Shown here: in pieces, positions 14,416 through 21,797 of the stretch
How positions within the stretch are numbered: position 1 is the stretch's first letter
Layout of the letters: each line of letters opens with the position of its first letter
Assembly: GCA_964361325.1 (NCBI GenBank)
Contig: CAYHZT010000005.1
Location: 1-26,896, forward strand
Direction: 5' to 3'
Source of the DNA: 2011-GWA2-47-8b sp964361325
Lineage (GTDB): Bacteria; Patescibacteriota; Minisyncoccia; UBA6257; WO2-44-18
Length of the DNA: 26,896 nt
Translations under genes and position numbers: made by a program
Notes under the pieces: generated by a model
What the model was told of the DNA's origin: nothing
Seen by the model: the letters and a program-made list of their open reading frames with translations, nothing else
The model's database searches: none

Positions 14416-15789
14416 ATGGAGCGATTTAAATCAATTAATCCGTCAAATTACCAGACTTTGGAAGAGGTTGAAGTTTCCAGCCGCCGTGACATAGAAAAAA
14501 AGGTCAAATTGGCCCGCAAGGGGCAAAAAGAATGGGCCAGCCTTGATTTAAATAACCGGGTCGCGATTTTATCGAAGACTGTCGAAGATTTTAAACGATG
14601 CAAACGATCGTTTGCCGGTCTTGAATCGCTGGAAATGGGAATGCCTCTTTATGAAGCTTTAGCCGATTACGACGGAACGATTGCTTTCGCGGAGTGGTAT
14701 CTGGGTAATGCGGAAAAGTATTTGGGTCCGGAAACAACTTTTGAAAACGAAAATGAAATTCATCAAGTGTTCCGTGAGCCTCGAGGCGTGGCGGCGGTGA
14801 TCATTCCTTGGAATTACCCGTTCCTTAATTTTGTTTGGAGCTCGTTCCAGAGCTTGATTGCCGGAAATGCCGTGGTGCTTAAGCATTCCGAAGAATGTCC
14901 ATTGAGCGGAAAAGTTATAGAAGCCATTTTACGGCCAAATCTGCCTTCCGGAGTTTTTTCCGAGGTTTATGGCGGCGGCCAGGTCGGACAATGTTTGGTT
15001 GAGCAAGATGTCGATATGATTGGTTTCGTCGGCAGCTGCAAAACCGGCTGGTCGCTCTATGAAACGGCCGGAAGGAAGAAGATCAAGGCCGTCATGGAGT
15101 TGGGCGGTTCAGCCCCGGGCATAGTTTTTGATGACGCGGATATTGACGCGGCAGTCAAAAGCATTTGCGAGTACCGTTTGACCAATTGCGGCCAATATTG
15201 CGACGGCCTCAAGCGGCTGATCGTTCACGAGGATGTGTTTTCCAAGGTTGTTCAGAAACTCGCCGACGTTTTTTCTTCCAAAAAGATTGGTATTGCCGTA
15301 AATCCAATGACCGAATTGGGGCCGTTGGTTGCCAGTCGGCAATTGGCTTTATTGGTTCAGCAAATCAAAGACGCCAAGCTCAAAGGGGCGAGAGTGATTA
15401 CCGGCGGCAATTCCCTTGAATCGAATATGGGCGGCGCTTTCCACCAGCCGACGGTGCTGACCAACATTTCGCCGGATATGCGCGTTTGGAAAGAAGAGGT
15501 GTTCGGGCCGGTGTTACCGGTGGCGCGATTTGAAACAGAGGAGCAGGCGATTGAGCTTGCGAATCAAACCGCTTACGGTCTTGGGTCGTACGTTTATACC
15601 GCCGATACGAAAAAGGCCGAAAGAGTCGCGCGGGCAATTAAATCGGGTATGGTTAGCATCAACGGCGTGAATTACACCACCCCTTGGAATCCCTTCGGCG
15701 GATACAAAAACTCCGGTATGGGCCGAGAACATGGCAAATACGGTTTCGATGAAGTAACGCAACTGAAAGTCGTTGCCAGAAATAAGTAA
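14416..15789 (+). CDS. NAD(P)-dependent aldehyde dehydrogenase
   Basis: Oxidises an aldehyde to a carboxylic acid; from context perhaps allysine to 2-aminoadipate or a semialdehyde made by the aminotransferases (inference). Seen in 457 aa: oxyanion Asn133 in IIPWNYP, cofactor Lys156 in VVLKHSE, Glu228 base in MELGGSAP, catalytic Cys262 in NCGQYCDG, EEVFGPVLPV (about 363) and the C-terminal NPFGGYKNSGMGREHGKYG. All catalytic residues are present; the Cys loop (NCGQYCDGLKR) departs from the usual NAGQ.C. Clear GGAGG 8 nt before the ATG. It is preceded by the structured element B and followed by a strong terminator. Confidence 0.93.
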   Translation: MERFKSINPSNYQTLEEVEVSSRRDIEKKVKLARKGQKEWASLDLNNRVAILSKTVEDFKRCKRSFAGLESLEMGMPLYEALADYDGTIAFAEWYLGNAEKYLGPETTFENENEIHQVFREPRGVAAVIIPWNYPFLNFVWSSFQSLIAGNAVVLKHSEECPLSGKVIEAILRPNLPSGVFSEVYGGGQVGQCLVEQDVDMIGFVGSCKTGWSLYETAGRKKIKAVMELGGSAPGIVFDDADIDAAVKSICEYRLTNCGQYCDGLKRLIVHEDVFSKVVQKLADVFSSKKIGIAVNPMTELGPLVASRQLALLVQQIKDAKLKGARVITGGNSLESNMGGAFHQPTVLTNISPDMRVWKEEVFGPVLPVARFETEEQAIELANQTAYGLGSYVYTADTKKAERVARAIKSGMVSINGVNYTTPWNPFGGYKNSGMGREHGKYGFDEVTQLKVVARNK

Positions 15790-15799
15790 TAAAAATTTT

Positions 15800-15828
15800 A
15801 CCCTCCGATGTATGTCGGAGGGTTTTTC
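15800..15828. terminator. Terminator between ALDH and the convergent DUF5652 gene
   Basis: Stem ACCCTCCGA (15800-15808) / TCGGAGGGT (15815-15823), loop TGTATG, then TTTTTCT on +. Works for the ALDH gene; the minus-strand tail (AAAATTTTT) makes two-way use possible. Confidence 0.85.
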
Positions 15829-16073
15829 TATTTGCTTTGAATCGGGCGCTGTTTTTTACTGTAGACGTAGATATAAAGAATATCCAAAATTCCGGCCGTG
15901 TTAACTAATAACAGGGCCACAAACCAGCCGGTATGTCCCGCGCGGGCCGCTTTCCAAAGAGCTAAGCCTTTCCAAGCCAACGACCAAGCAATCAACGGAA
16001 CGATGACCAGCATTCCAAGACCCATAAATGACCCCCAGTTGTTTAAATTCATTAAGAAGAAATTCCAATGCAC
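15828..16073 (-). CDS. DUF5652 family small membrane protein
   Basis: 81 aa, two hydrophobic helices (about 18-34 and 50-68) joined by the family pattern WKGLALWKAARAGHTGWFVALLLVNTAGILDILYIYVYSKK, as in DUF5652 proteins, which are frequent in Patescibacteria. Function unknown. The start is a GTG at 16073; an internal ATG at 16052 (MNLNNWG) is equally possible because neither has a Shine-Dalgarno sequence. Confidence 0.75.
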   Translation of the reverse strand: MHWNFFLMNLNNWGSFMGLGMLVIVPLIAWSLAWKGLALWKAARAGHTGWFVALLLVNTAGILDILYIYVYSKKQRPIQSK

Positions 16074-16126
16074 TGCATCATTATAAATAAGCCGCGTTGC
16101 TTGTAAAGACTATTAAGAGCAATCGA

Positions 16127-16495
16127 CTAGCGTTTATCTTTATCACTAAGTAAGAAATACAAAGCCAACGGCGCCGCCCAATTCGCAAAGCGTTCAATGA
16201 AATCCAGCCACCCTATGCCAACTATTACGCGTACAAAGGCGGTCCAAAAACCCCAGAAAACAGCCCAGAGTAAAACCGGACGAATAGGTTTAATTAAAAC
16301 AATTACCGCCACTATCACGTCCATAATGCCAATTAAAAGAAGAAGCGTTGTCGCGGTTGGGGCACTTACGCCAATTATTTGGCTGATCCAGTTTATCCAA
16401 TCTTTTTTGCCTTCTATGGCGAGCATGCCATGCCCGAAAAATTCTCCAAATACGCCAATGCGTAAAACCCACTCAATCACTTTTGTTTTCATCAT
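16127..16495 (-). CDS. DoxX-like four-helix membrane protein
   Basis: 122 aa with four hydrophobic segments (about 8-24, 44-64, 68-90, 100-116). Seen: the first helix with RIGVFGEFFGHGMLAIEGKKDWI, which resembles the DoxX/SURF4 opening (R.g.g..f..HG), a PIRPVLLWAVFWGFWTAFVR middle and a charged end SDKDKR. Role unknown; DoxX proteins are linked to redox or quinone membrane functions in other bacteria. TATAAT (16504-16509), preceded by TGTG, lies 8 nt before the ATG, so the leader is absent or only 1-2 nt. Confidence 0.65.
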   Translation of the reverse strand: MMKTKVIEWVLRIGVFGEFFGHGMLAIEGKKDWINWISQIIGVSAPTATTLLLLIGIMDVIVAVIVLIKPIRPVLLWAVFWGFWTAFVRVIVGIGWLDFIERFANWAAPLALYFLLSDKDKR

Positions 16496-16503
16496 AAGGT
16501 TTA

Positions 16504-16509
16504 ATTATA
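16504..16509 (-). promoter_or_regulatory. -10 box (TATAAT) of the DoxX-like gene
   Basis: Consensus TATAAT on the minus strand, 8 nt from the ATG at 16495. A transcript from it would be nearly leaderless. Confidence 0.5.
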
Positions 16510-16536
16510 CACTACATTTTACGGTTCATATAGTTC

Positions 16537-17202
16537 TTAAATAAATAAATCGCTTTCCAGTTCGCGTGTTTGCCCGGAACGCAAATTACCAAGCGTAATC
16601 TTTCCTATACGAATGCGTTTTATGCCGGTAACTGTTAGTCCAAGCTCGCCGAACATAACGCGAATCTGGTGGTGCTTACCCTCATGAAGAATAATCTTTA
16701 TAGTGTGCCGATCCATGATTTTTGCTTTAGCCGGAAGAAGCTTGCCAAAAGTTTTAGTTTCCATCCCTTTCGCGAAAATTTCCGGAATACCCTCCCTAAT
16801 TCCCTCTGCCACGTTCACCAGGTACTCTTTTTCAAATTTTGAATCCGGTCCGGTAATCTTAGTGGTTAATCGGCCGTCATTGGTCAAAATAAGAAGCCCC
16901 TCCGACATCTTATCCAGCCGACCGACGGGAAAAAGCCCCTTTTCCTTCCAGTTCGTAATTACGCTTTCGGTTTCTCCCAATGCCTGCGTGGCAAGTCCCC
17001 GCGGCTTGTAATAGGCAAGATACGTGTATTTTTTTTCTTTGCCGCGAACAATAACCTCGTCGCCGTCGTTGACCAACATTCCTTTTTTCGCTGGTTTTCC
17101 ATTAACAAAAATCTTCCCATCGGCAATGAGTTTGTCGGCATCTCTCCGCGAGGCAAGGCCTTTGTCGCGAAGATATTTATTTATGCGAAGCGGGGACTGC
17201 AT
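16537..17202 (-). CDS. rRNA pseudouridine synthase, RsuA/RluB/RluE/RluF family
   Basis: Isomerises specific uridines in ribosomal RNA. Seen in 221 aa: an N-terminal S4 RNA-binding domain (RINKYLRDKGLASRRDADKLIADGKIFVNG, 6-35), the link YYKPRGL (64-70) and the catalytic motif GRLDKMSEGLLILTNDG (94-110) with Asp97, then HHQIRVMFGELGLTVTGIKRIRIG near the end. Size fits RsuA/RluB. It begins 2 nt after the cupin gene ends and is the last gene of the phosphoketolase-acetate kinase-cupin run. Which uridine is modified cannot be told. Confidence 0.9.
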   Translation of the reverse strand: MQSPLRINKYLRDKGLASRRDADKLIADGKIFVNGKPAKKGMLVNDGDEVIVRGKEKKYTYLAYYKPRGLATQALGETESVITNWKEKGLFPVGRLDKMSEGLLILTNDGRLTTKITGPDSKFEKEYLVNVAEGIREGIPEIFAKGMETKTFGKLLPAKAKIMDRHTIKIILHEGKHHQIRVMFGELGLTVTGIKRIRIGKITLGNLRSGQTRELESDLFI

Positions 17203-17204
17203 TT

Positions 17205-17600
17205 TTATTCGGAGATTTTTCCGTCAAAATACTCTTCGTCTTTTTCCGCGTCAGCTTTGGTCTTATGGACGACGCCGTCGCGATGATTCGGCGGAGAATA
17301 CAAAGTGTAAAGCTTCATCGGTTTTTCCGTAGAAGTATTAATAATATTGTGGCGCGTACCAGCGGGCACCACCACTACAAAACCGTCGCTAATAGAATGT
17401 TCCATGCCGTCTAAAATTGCTTTTCCGACACCGGCTTCGCAACGGATAAACTGGTCTAATTGGTGAACTTCCGCGCCAATTTCTTCTTTTGGCTTAAGAC
17501 TCATCACCACTAACTGGCTGTTTTTGGCGGTATATAAAACTTTTCTGAAATAGTTATTCTTTAAAGAAAGCTGCTCTATATTTACTACATATCCTTTCAT
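17205..17600 (-). CDS. Cupin domain protein
   Basis: 131-aa single-domain beta barrel. Seen: cupin motif 1 region GAEVHQLDQFIRCEAGVG (about 42-59) with one His plus Asp/Glu, and motif 2 region VVVPAGTRHNIIN (about 76-88) with its His; the second His of the usual HxH is replaced by Asp (HQLD). The C-terminal HRDGVVHKTKADAEKDEEYF resembles cupins related to sugar-phosphate isomerases and mannose-6-phosphate isomerase C-domains. The substrate is unknown. It overlaps ackA by 4 nt, so it is translated with it. Confidence 0.8.
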   Translation of the reverse strand: MKGYVVNIEQLSLKNNYFRKVLYTAKNSQLVVMSLKPKEEIGAEVHQLDQFIRCEAGVGKAILDGMEHSISDGFVVVVPAGTRHNIINTSTEKPMKLYTLYSPPNHRDGVVHKTKADAEKDEEYFDGKISE

Positions 17601-18742
17601 AATAATCGCATTATAGCATTATAAATTTCTTTTAATTCGTCAGTGACGATTACGGCGATTTTGACCGGCGAATCGGCGGTATTGATAGATTCATCCCGGC
17701 TGACGGCGGCATTATTTTTCTGCGCGTCAATTTTTATTCCCATTTCTTCTAATCCGGCGCAAATTCTCCGTCGCATTATAAACGACCGCTCGCCGATCGT
17801 TGCAGTGAAAACCAGAAGATCCAAACCTCCCATTGTCGCCATGTAAGCGCCGATTAATCGCTGAACCCCATAAACAAAACTATTCAGGGCCTGCGCTGCT
17901 CCGACATCTCCTTTATTTTCCAGTTCCAGCAACTCGCGCACGTCCGGAGTTTTTCCGGAGAGTCCGAGCAATCCGCATTCGCGATTGAAAAATTCCCCAA
18001 GCTTGTCCGGCGTCATCTTCATTTTTTTTGCCAAATATATTACCGCTCCGGCATCAATATTTCCGATTCTGGTTCCCATCGGCAATCCTTCCAGCGGAGT
18101 AAAGCCCATAGAAACATCAAAGGCCATTCCATTTTTTACAGCAGCTATGGAAGAGCCGCTTCCTAAGTGGCAGATAATAATCCGTTTCGGCATTTGTCCG
18201 GAAACCTTTTTTATTTTCCCGACAACCGAAGCGATAGAAATTCCATGATATCCATAACGATAAATTCCAAACTTATCGGCTATCTTTTTCGGCAAACTGT
18301 ATAATTTGGCGTTATCGGGCATCTCCGCGTAAAAGGTGCTGTCAGAAACAGCGAACATCTTCGCTTTCGGCAAAACTTTCATTACCCGCTCGATTTCCAG
18401 TAATGCCGGAGCTACGTGGAGTGGCGCCTGTTCTTCCGCCGCTTTAAGTTTCTTTAAAAATCCTTTGTCTATCTTCCGATTTTCCAGAAAATATTGGCCA
18501 GGCGCCACTACTCGCACGCCGATAACCGAAGCGTCTTTCATCCGTTCCTTGAGAAAACCGACGGAATTATCAAAATCGGTTTTAGAAATATTTACTACGG
18601 ACGGTTTGCCGTTCTCGATAATTTTTACGACAAAGCTTTTTCCGTCTTTTTCAAAATGAGCCCGCCATAATTCATTATTGCCGTCATACAACGCGTATTT
18701 CCGCGACGCGCTGCCGGGATTTACAACTAAGATCTTATCCAT
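17597..18742 (-). CDS. ackA: Acetate kinase, divergent
   Basis: Converts acetyl phosphate and ADP to acetate and ATP. Seen in 381 aa: the phosphate motif near the N-terminus reads VVNPGSASRKYALYD (usual NAGSSSLKF), the usual HRVVHGG is VRVVAPG, FDTAFH is SDSTFY, YGFHGTSH is YGYHGISI, then ICHLGSGSSIAAV, GFTPLEGLPMGTR and FTATIGERS. The Arg, Asp, His and Glu positions I can align are kept, so it is probably active, but it is clearly a divergent AckA. It follows phosphoketolase on the same strand, which fits the acetyl-phosphate route. Its ribosome-binding site and start lie in a 14-nt stretch complementary to the end of the phosphoketolase gene. Confidence 0.88.
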   Translation of the reverse strand: MDKILVVNPGSASRKYALYDGNNELWRAHFEKDGKSFVVKIIENGKPSVVNISKTDFDNSVGFLKERMKDASVIGVRVVAPGQYFLENRKIDKGFLKKLKAAEEQAPLHVAPALLEIERVMKVLPKAKMFAVSDSTFYAEMPDNAKLYSLPKKIADKFGIYRYGYHGISIASVVGKIKKVSGQMPKRIIICHLGSGSSIAAVKNGMAFDVSMGFTPLEGLPMGTRIGNIDAGAVIYLAKKMKMTPDKLGEFFNRECGLLGLSGKTPDVRELLELENKGDVGAAQALNSFVYGVQRLIGAYMATMGGLDLLVFTATIGERSFIMRRRICAGLEEMGIKIDAQKNNAAVSRDESINTADSPVKIAVIVTDELKEIYNAIMRLL

Positions 18743-18857
18743 CCCGTTAGAAACAGGTCATCGAAGATGACCGTTGATCGGCCGAAGACCTTTTATTGAA
18801 GATTTTCTTTTTACTTATTCTAATCATAGTTACATTAATTAGTTGTTTCTAACGGGA
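18742..18857 (-). promoter_or_regulatory. 14-bp inverted repeat joining phosphoketolase stop to ackA start
   Basis: Minus-strand RNA: arm TCCCGTTAGAAACA (18857-18844) holds the phosphoketolase stop TAG and the codons before it. Arm TGTTTCTAACGGGA (18755-18742) holds the ackA ribosome-binding region and the A of its ATG. The pairing is perfect with 88 nt between. A nested hairpin, GGTCATC/GATGACC (18756-18772), lies at the loop edge. It could mask ackA translation until phosphoketolase is translated. The same unit could also be a 116-bp MITE-like element with 14-bp terminal repeats flanked by CCA on both sides. Confidence 0.6.
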
Positions 18858-21182
18858 CCATTGCCAGTTTTCCAGCTCTTCCGGGTCGACGCCGTTTTTT
18901 CGGATAAATTCCCCGTGCTCCTTAAACTTTTGCTGATACTTCGCGACTAAGCCGTTCGCTTCGTCTTTGCCGATTACCCCTGCTGCAGCCATTTTCTGGA
19001 AGACTTCAATAGCCAAGTGCCATCGGCTGGTATTGTTGCGGACGTGCATATCAAAAGGCGTGGTTGTCGAGCCGTTTTCAATATAGCCATGCACGGAAAA
19101 ACGGCCGGTGTAATTTTCATCATCAAACAAAATTTGTTTCATCGTTTCCGGATATCCGTGGAAATTCACAATGACCGGCTTGTCGGTCGTAAAATAGTCG
19201 CAGAAATCGTGCAGGGGCTTCAGGCATTCTTTGTTGCCGACTCCAACTTCGCAAAGCTCCAAAATATTAACAAAGCGGGTTTTTATTTTTGGCGCCTCTG
19301 TTTTCACGATATCAATTGCCGCCAAAGCTTCTTTAGTTAAATAATCGCCGGCTGCCGCTAAAACAATGTCCGGATTGGGATCGCTGGCAAAATCCCAGAT
19401 CATCAGGCCCCGTTCTAATTCCTGGGCGGCCAATTCCGGCGTAAGCCACCGAGGTTCCAAAGTTTTTCCGGCCACAATGACATTTATCTGGTTTCTGGAC
19501 GCCATACATTGTTTTAGAACTGCCAACGTTGTATTTCCGTCCGGCGGAAAATAAACATGAGCAAAACAACCATGCCGTTGTAAAATATTATCAATAAATC
19601 CCGGATTCTGATGAGAAAACCCGTTGTGTTCCTGCCGCCAGCCGGAGGAGGTCAGAATGTAATTCAACGACGGAACCGGGTTGCGCCAGGAAGTTTCCCG
19701 GGCAATTTTCAAAAATTTAGAATATTGGTCGGTCATGCTGGAAACGATCTGGATAAAAGCTTCGTAAGAAGCAAAAATCGCGTGCCGGCCGGTCAAAACA
19801 TATCCTTGCATCAATCCCTGTAATGAATGCTCGCTTAACATTTCAATCACTCTGCCGGACGGGCTCATATCTTTGTCCCAATCTTTTCTCGGCCAGACAA
19901 ACGCGCGTGTCGTGGTCTGAAAAAGCTCATCCAATTTATTGGAGTAAGTTTCGTCGGGGGAGAGGAGCCGGAAATTTTTATTTCCCAAATTCAATTTCAT
20001 AACTTCGTTGAGGTAGGCGCCTGCCCGCCGCATACTGCTGGAACCGATAGTGCCGGGCTTGACGGCATCCTCGGCGAATTTATCCGCAGGCGGCAAAACC
20101 AGGTCTTTGGAAGTTCCTCTACCGCCAAAAGCGAGTTGATTGTCGCCCATTCTTAGCACCGGTTCCGGAACAATGCTTTTTATTTCCTCGGAAAACCCAT
20201 CGTTAAAAAGTTCTTTAAAATTATACGACTCCAGCCATTCAGCGACCGCTTTAAGCTGTTTCTTGTCTGTCTTGGCGTTGCCCGCTACAACTTGATGCGA
20301 CAAGTAATTTCCTTCAATTTTTTGTCCGTCCAGTTTTTTAATACCCGTCCAGCCTTTCGGGGTCCGCAATACAATCATCGGAAACCGCGGGGCGACAACC
20401 TCTTTACCGTCACGGGCTTCTTTTTGAATAGAGCGGATAGTTTGGTAACACTTTTCCAGCGTCGCGGCCATCTGTTCGTACGGATCTTTTTTGTCCACGA
20501 TATATGGTTCGTAGCCATATCCGTAGAACAGAGATTTTAATTCTTTATTAGTCATCCTGCCAAAGACCGTCGGACCGGAAATTTTGTAGCCATTCAAATG
20601 CAAAATCGGCAAAACCGCGCCGTTGGTTTTCGGATCGATAAATTTATTCAAATGCCAGGCGGTGGCGGTTGCGGCCGTTTCTGCCTCGCCATCGCCGATT
20701 AAACAAGCAACTATCAGTTCCGGATTATCCAAGATCGCTCCGTAAGAAGTGGATAACGAGTATCCCAACTCTCCGCCTTCCAGGATAACTCCGGGAGTTC
20801 CGGGATTGCTGTGGCTGGGAAAACCGTACGGCCAGCTGAAATTTTTACAAATATACTCCAGGCCTGCCAAGTTTTGCGTTGCCTCCGGATAGTATTTGCC
20901 CAAAGTGCCTTCTATATATAAGTTGGCCTGCAGGGCGGGGAAGCCGTGACCGGGGCCAAGCACGAACATCATTTCCGCGCCGTGTTTTTTAATGAGGTGA
21001 TTCAGATTCGCGTAAACAAAATTAATACCCGGACAGGTTCCCCAGTGGCCCAAAAGCCTGGGCTTGATGTCGTCGGCGGTCAGTTTACTTGCCAGATCGA
21101 AATTATTTTGAAGATAGATTTGCGCGGCCGAAATGTAATTGGCGGCGCGGACATATTTTTTTATTTGCTCGATCGATTCCAT
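18849..21182 (-). CDS. xfp: Phosphoketolase (xylulose-5-phosphate / fructose-6-phosphate)
   Basis: Thiamine-diphosphate enzyme that cleaves xylulose 5-phosphate (and perhaps fructose 6-phosphate) to acetyl phosphate plus glyceraldehyde 3-phosphate or erythrose 4-phosphate. Seen in 777 aa: LGHWGTCPGINFVYANLNHLI (44-64), GPGHGFPALQANLYIEG (76-92), SHSNPGTPGVILEGGELGYSLS (123-144), ThDP motif IGDGEAETA (162-170) ... LHLNGYKISGP (195-205), and later WRQEHNGFSHQNPGF and ARPNSA-type endings. The length is normal. It lies upstream of acetate kinase, which completes the ATP-yielding step. A TATAAT box lies 7 nt before the ATG (TTGGAT-16-TATAAT), so the mRNA is probably leaderless. Substrate preference is not decided. 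Confidence 0.96.
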   Translation of the reverse strand: MESIEQIKKYVRAANYISAAQIYLQNNFDLASKLTADDIKPRLLGHWGTCPGINFVYANLNHLIKKHGAEMMFVLGPGHGFPALQANLYIEGTLGKYYPEATQNLAGLEYICKNFSWPYGFPSHSNPGTPGVILEGGELGYSLSTSYGAILDNPELIVACLIGDGEAETAATATAWHLNKFIDPKTNGAVLPILHLNGYKISGPTVFGRMTNKELKSLFYGYGYEPYIVDKKDPYEQMAATLEKCYQTIRSIQKEARDGKEVVAPRFPMIVLRTPKGWTGIKKLDGQKIEGNYLSHQVVAGNAKTDKKQLKAVAEWLESYNFKELFNDGFSEEIKSIVPEPVLRMGDNQLAFGGRGTSKDLVLPPADKFAEDAVKPGTIGSSSMRRAGAYLNEVMKLNLGNKNFRLLSPDETYSNKLDELFQTTTRAFVWPRKDWDKDMSPSGRVIEMLSEHSLQGLMQGYVLTGRHAIFASYEAFIQIVSSMTDQYSKFLKIARETSWRNPVPSLNYILTSSGWRQEHNGFSHQNPGFIDNILQRHGCFAHVYFPPDGNTTLAVLKQCMASRNQINVIVAGKTLEPRWLTPELAAQELERGLMIWDFASDPNPDIVLAAAGDYLTKEALAAIDIVKTEAPKIKTRFVNILELCEVGVGNKECLKPLHDFCDYFTTDKPVIVNFHGYPETMKQILFDDENYTGRFSVHGYIENGSTTTPFDMHVRNNTSRWHLAIEVFQKMAAAGVIGKDEANGLVAKYQQKFKEHGEFIRKNGVDPEELENWQWSR

Positions 21183-21189
21183 TCATTAA

Positions 21190-21217
21190 ATTATAAACTA
21201 AAAGCGATTGCATCCAA
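21190..21217 (-). promoter_or_regulatory. Leaderless-type promoter of phosphoketolase (TTGGAT-16-TATAAT)
   Basis: Minus strand: -35 TTGGAT (21212-21217), 16-nt spacer, consensus -10 TATAAT (21190-21195), then 7 nt to the ATG at 21182. Just upstream is the terminator of the preceding gene. Confidence 0.6.
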
Positions 21218-21224
21218 AATTAGT

Positions 21225-21252
21225 AAAACCACTGCAGATGCAGTGGTTTTTT
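21225..21252. terminator. Terminator between deoxyribosyltransferase-like gene and phosphoketolase
   Basis: Stem AAAACCACTGCA (21225-21236) / TGCAGTGGTTTT (21239-21250). It directly follows the stop of the - gene at 21251, separating it from the phosphoketolase promoter. Confidence 0.8.
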
Positions 21253-21718
21253 ATTTTCTCTCACTCTTTATTTTTTTCAGTTCTTCCGCCAGTTCTTCGA
21301 AGTTGTGGAATACGCCGTCCGCGAATAAATACATAACGTCCCATCTATCCGGATTATCAAGTAAAATATAAGCTCTTTTCCCTTTACCGATAGCGTATCC
21401 CAACTCCAAATGTCCCGATTTTCCCGCGGGCAAATACAATATCGCTATATCGCTTTCGTCCAGATGCTTCAAGTCAAACTCGTAGACATGGTCCGCCGCC
21501 AAACCTTTCAGCGCTTCTTTATAAGTGCGGCCTCTAGCCTTTTCATAATCTCTCCATTTGTCATCAGCTTCCGGACCGGCGGCATACCAATCGTCAAAAA
21601 CATTAAACCCAAGCTCTCTTATTTTCTTCGCTATTTTTGGGATTTTCGGATTCCTTAAAGAACCGATTAAATATAACTTTTTTTCAACCTGCTCTCTCTT
21701 GCCGACTTTTGCGGCCAT
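21251..21718 (-). CDS. Nucleoside 2-deoxyribosyltransferase-like protein
   Basis: 155 aa. Members transfer or hydrolyse deoxyribose on nucleosides or nucleotides. Seen: the opening LYLIGSLRNPKIPKIAKKIRELG (15-37), the acidic VFDDWYAAGPEADDKW (40-55), SDIAILYLPAGKSGHLELGYAIGKGKRAYIL (89-119) with the likely nucleophile Glu105 in HLELGYA, and LFADGVFHN. These match the NDT/RCL fold. GGAGG lies 5-6 nt before the ATG. Promoter TTGACT-17-TAAATT lies upstream. The real substrate could be a nucleotide or a modified base. Confidence 0.75.
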   Translation of the reverse strand: MAAKVGKREQVEKKLYLIGSLRNPKIPKIAKKIRELGFNVFDDWYAAGPEADDKWRDYEKARGRTYKEALKGLAADHVYEFDLKHLDESDIAILYLPAGKSGHLELGYAIGKGKRAYILLDNPDRWDVMYLFADGVFHNFEELAEELKKIKSERK

Positions 21719-21755
21719 TTTTCCTCCACAAGAAACGAATCAAGCTCGTTGAGAT

Positions 21756-21784
21756 AATTTAACAAGACCATATTCCTTAGTCAA
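21756..21784 (-). promoter_or_regulatory. Promoter TTGACT-17-TAAATT of the deoxyribosyltransferase-like gene
   Basis: Minus strand: TTGACT (21779-21784), 17 nt, TAAATT (21756-21761). The leader of about 30 nt carries GGAGG before the ATG at 21718 and a weak hairpin AACGA/TCGTT. Confidence 0.55.
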
Positions 21785-21797
21785 ATTACCAAAACCA

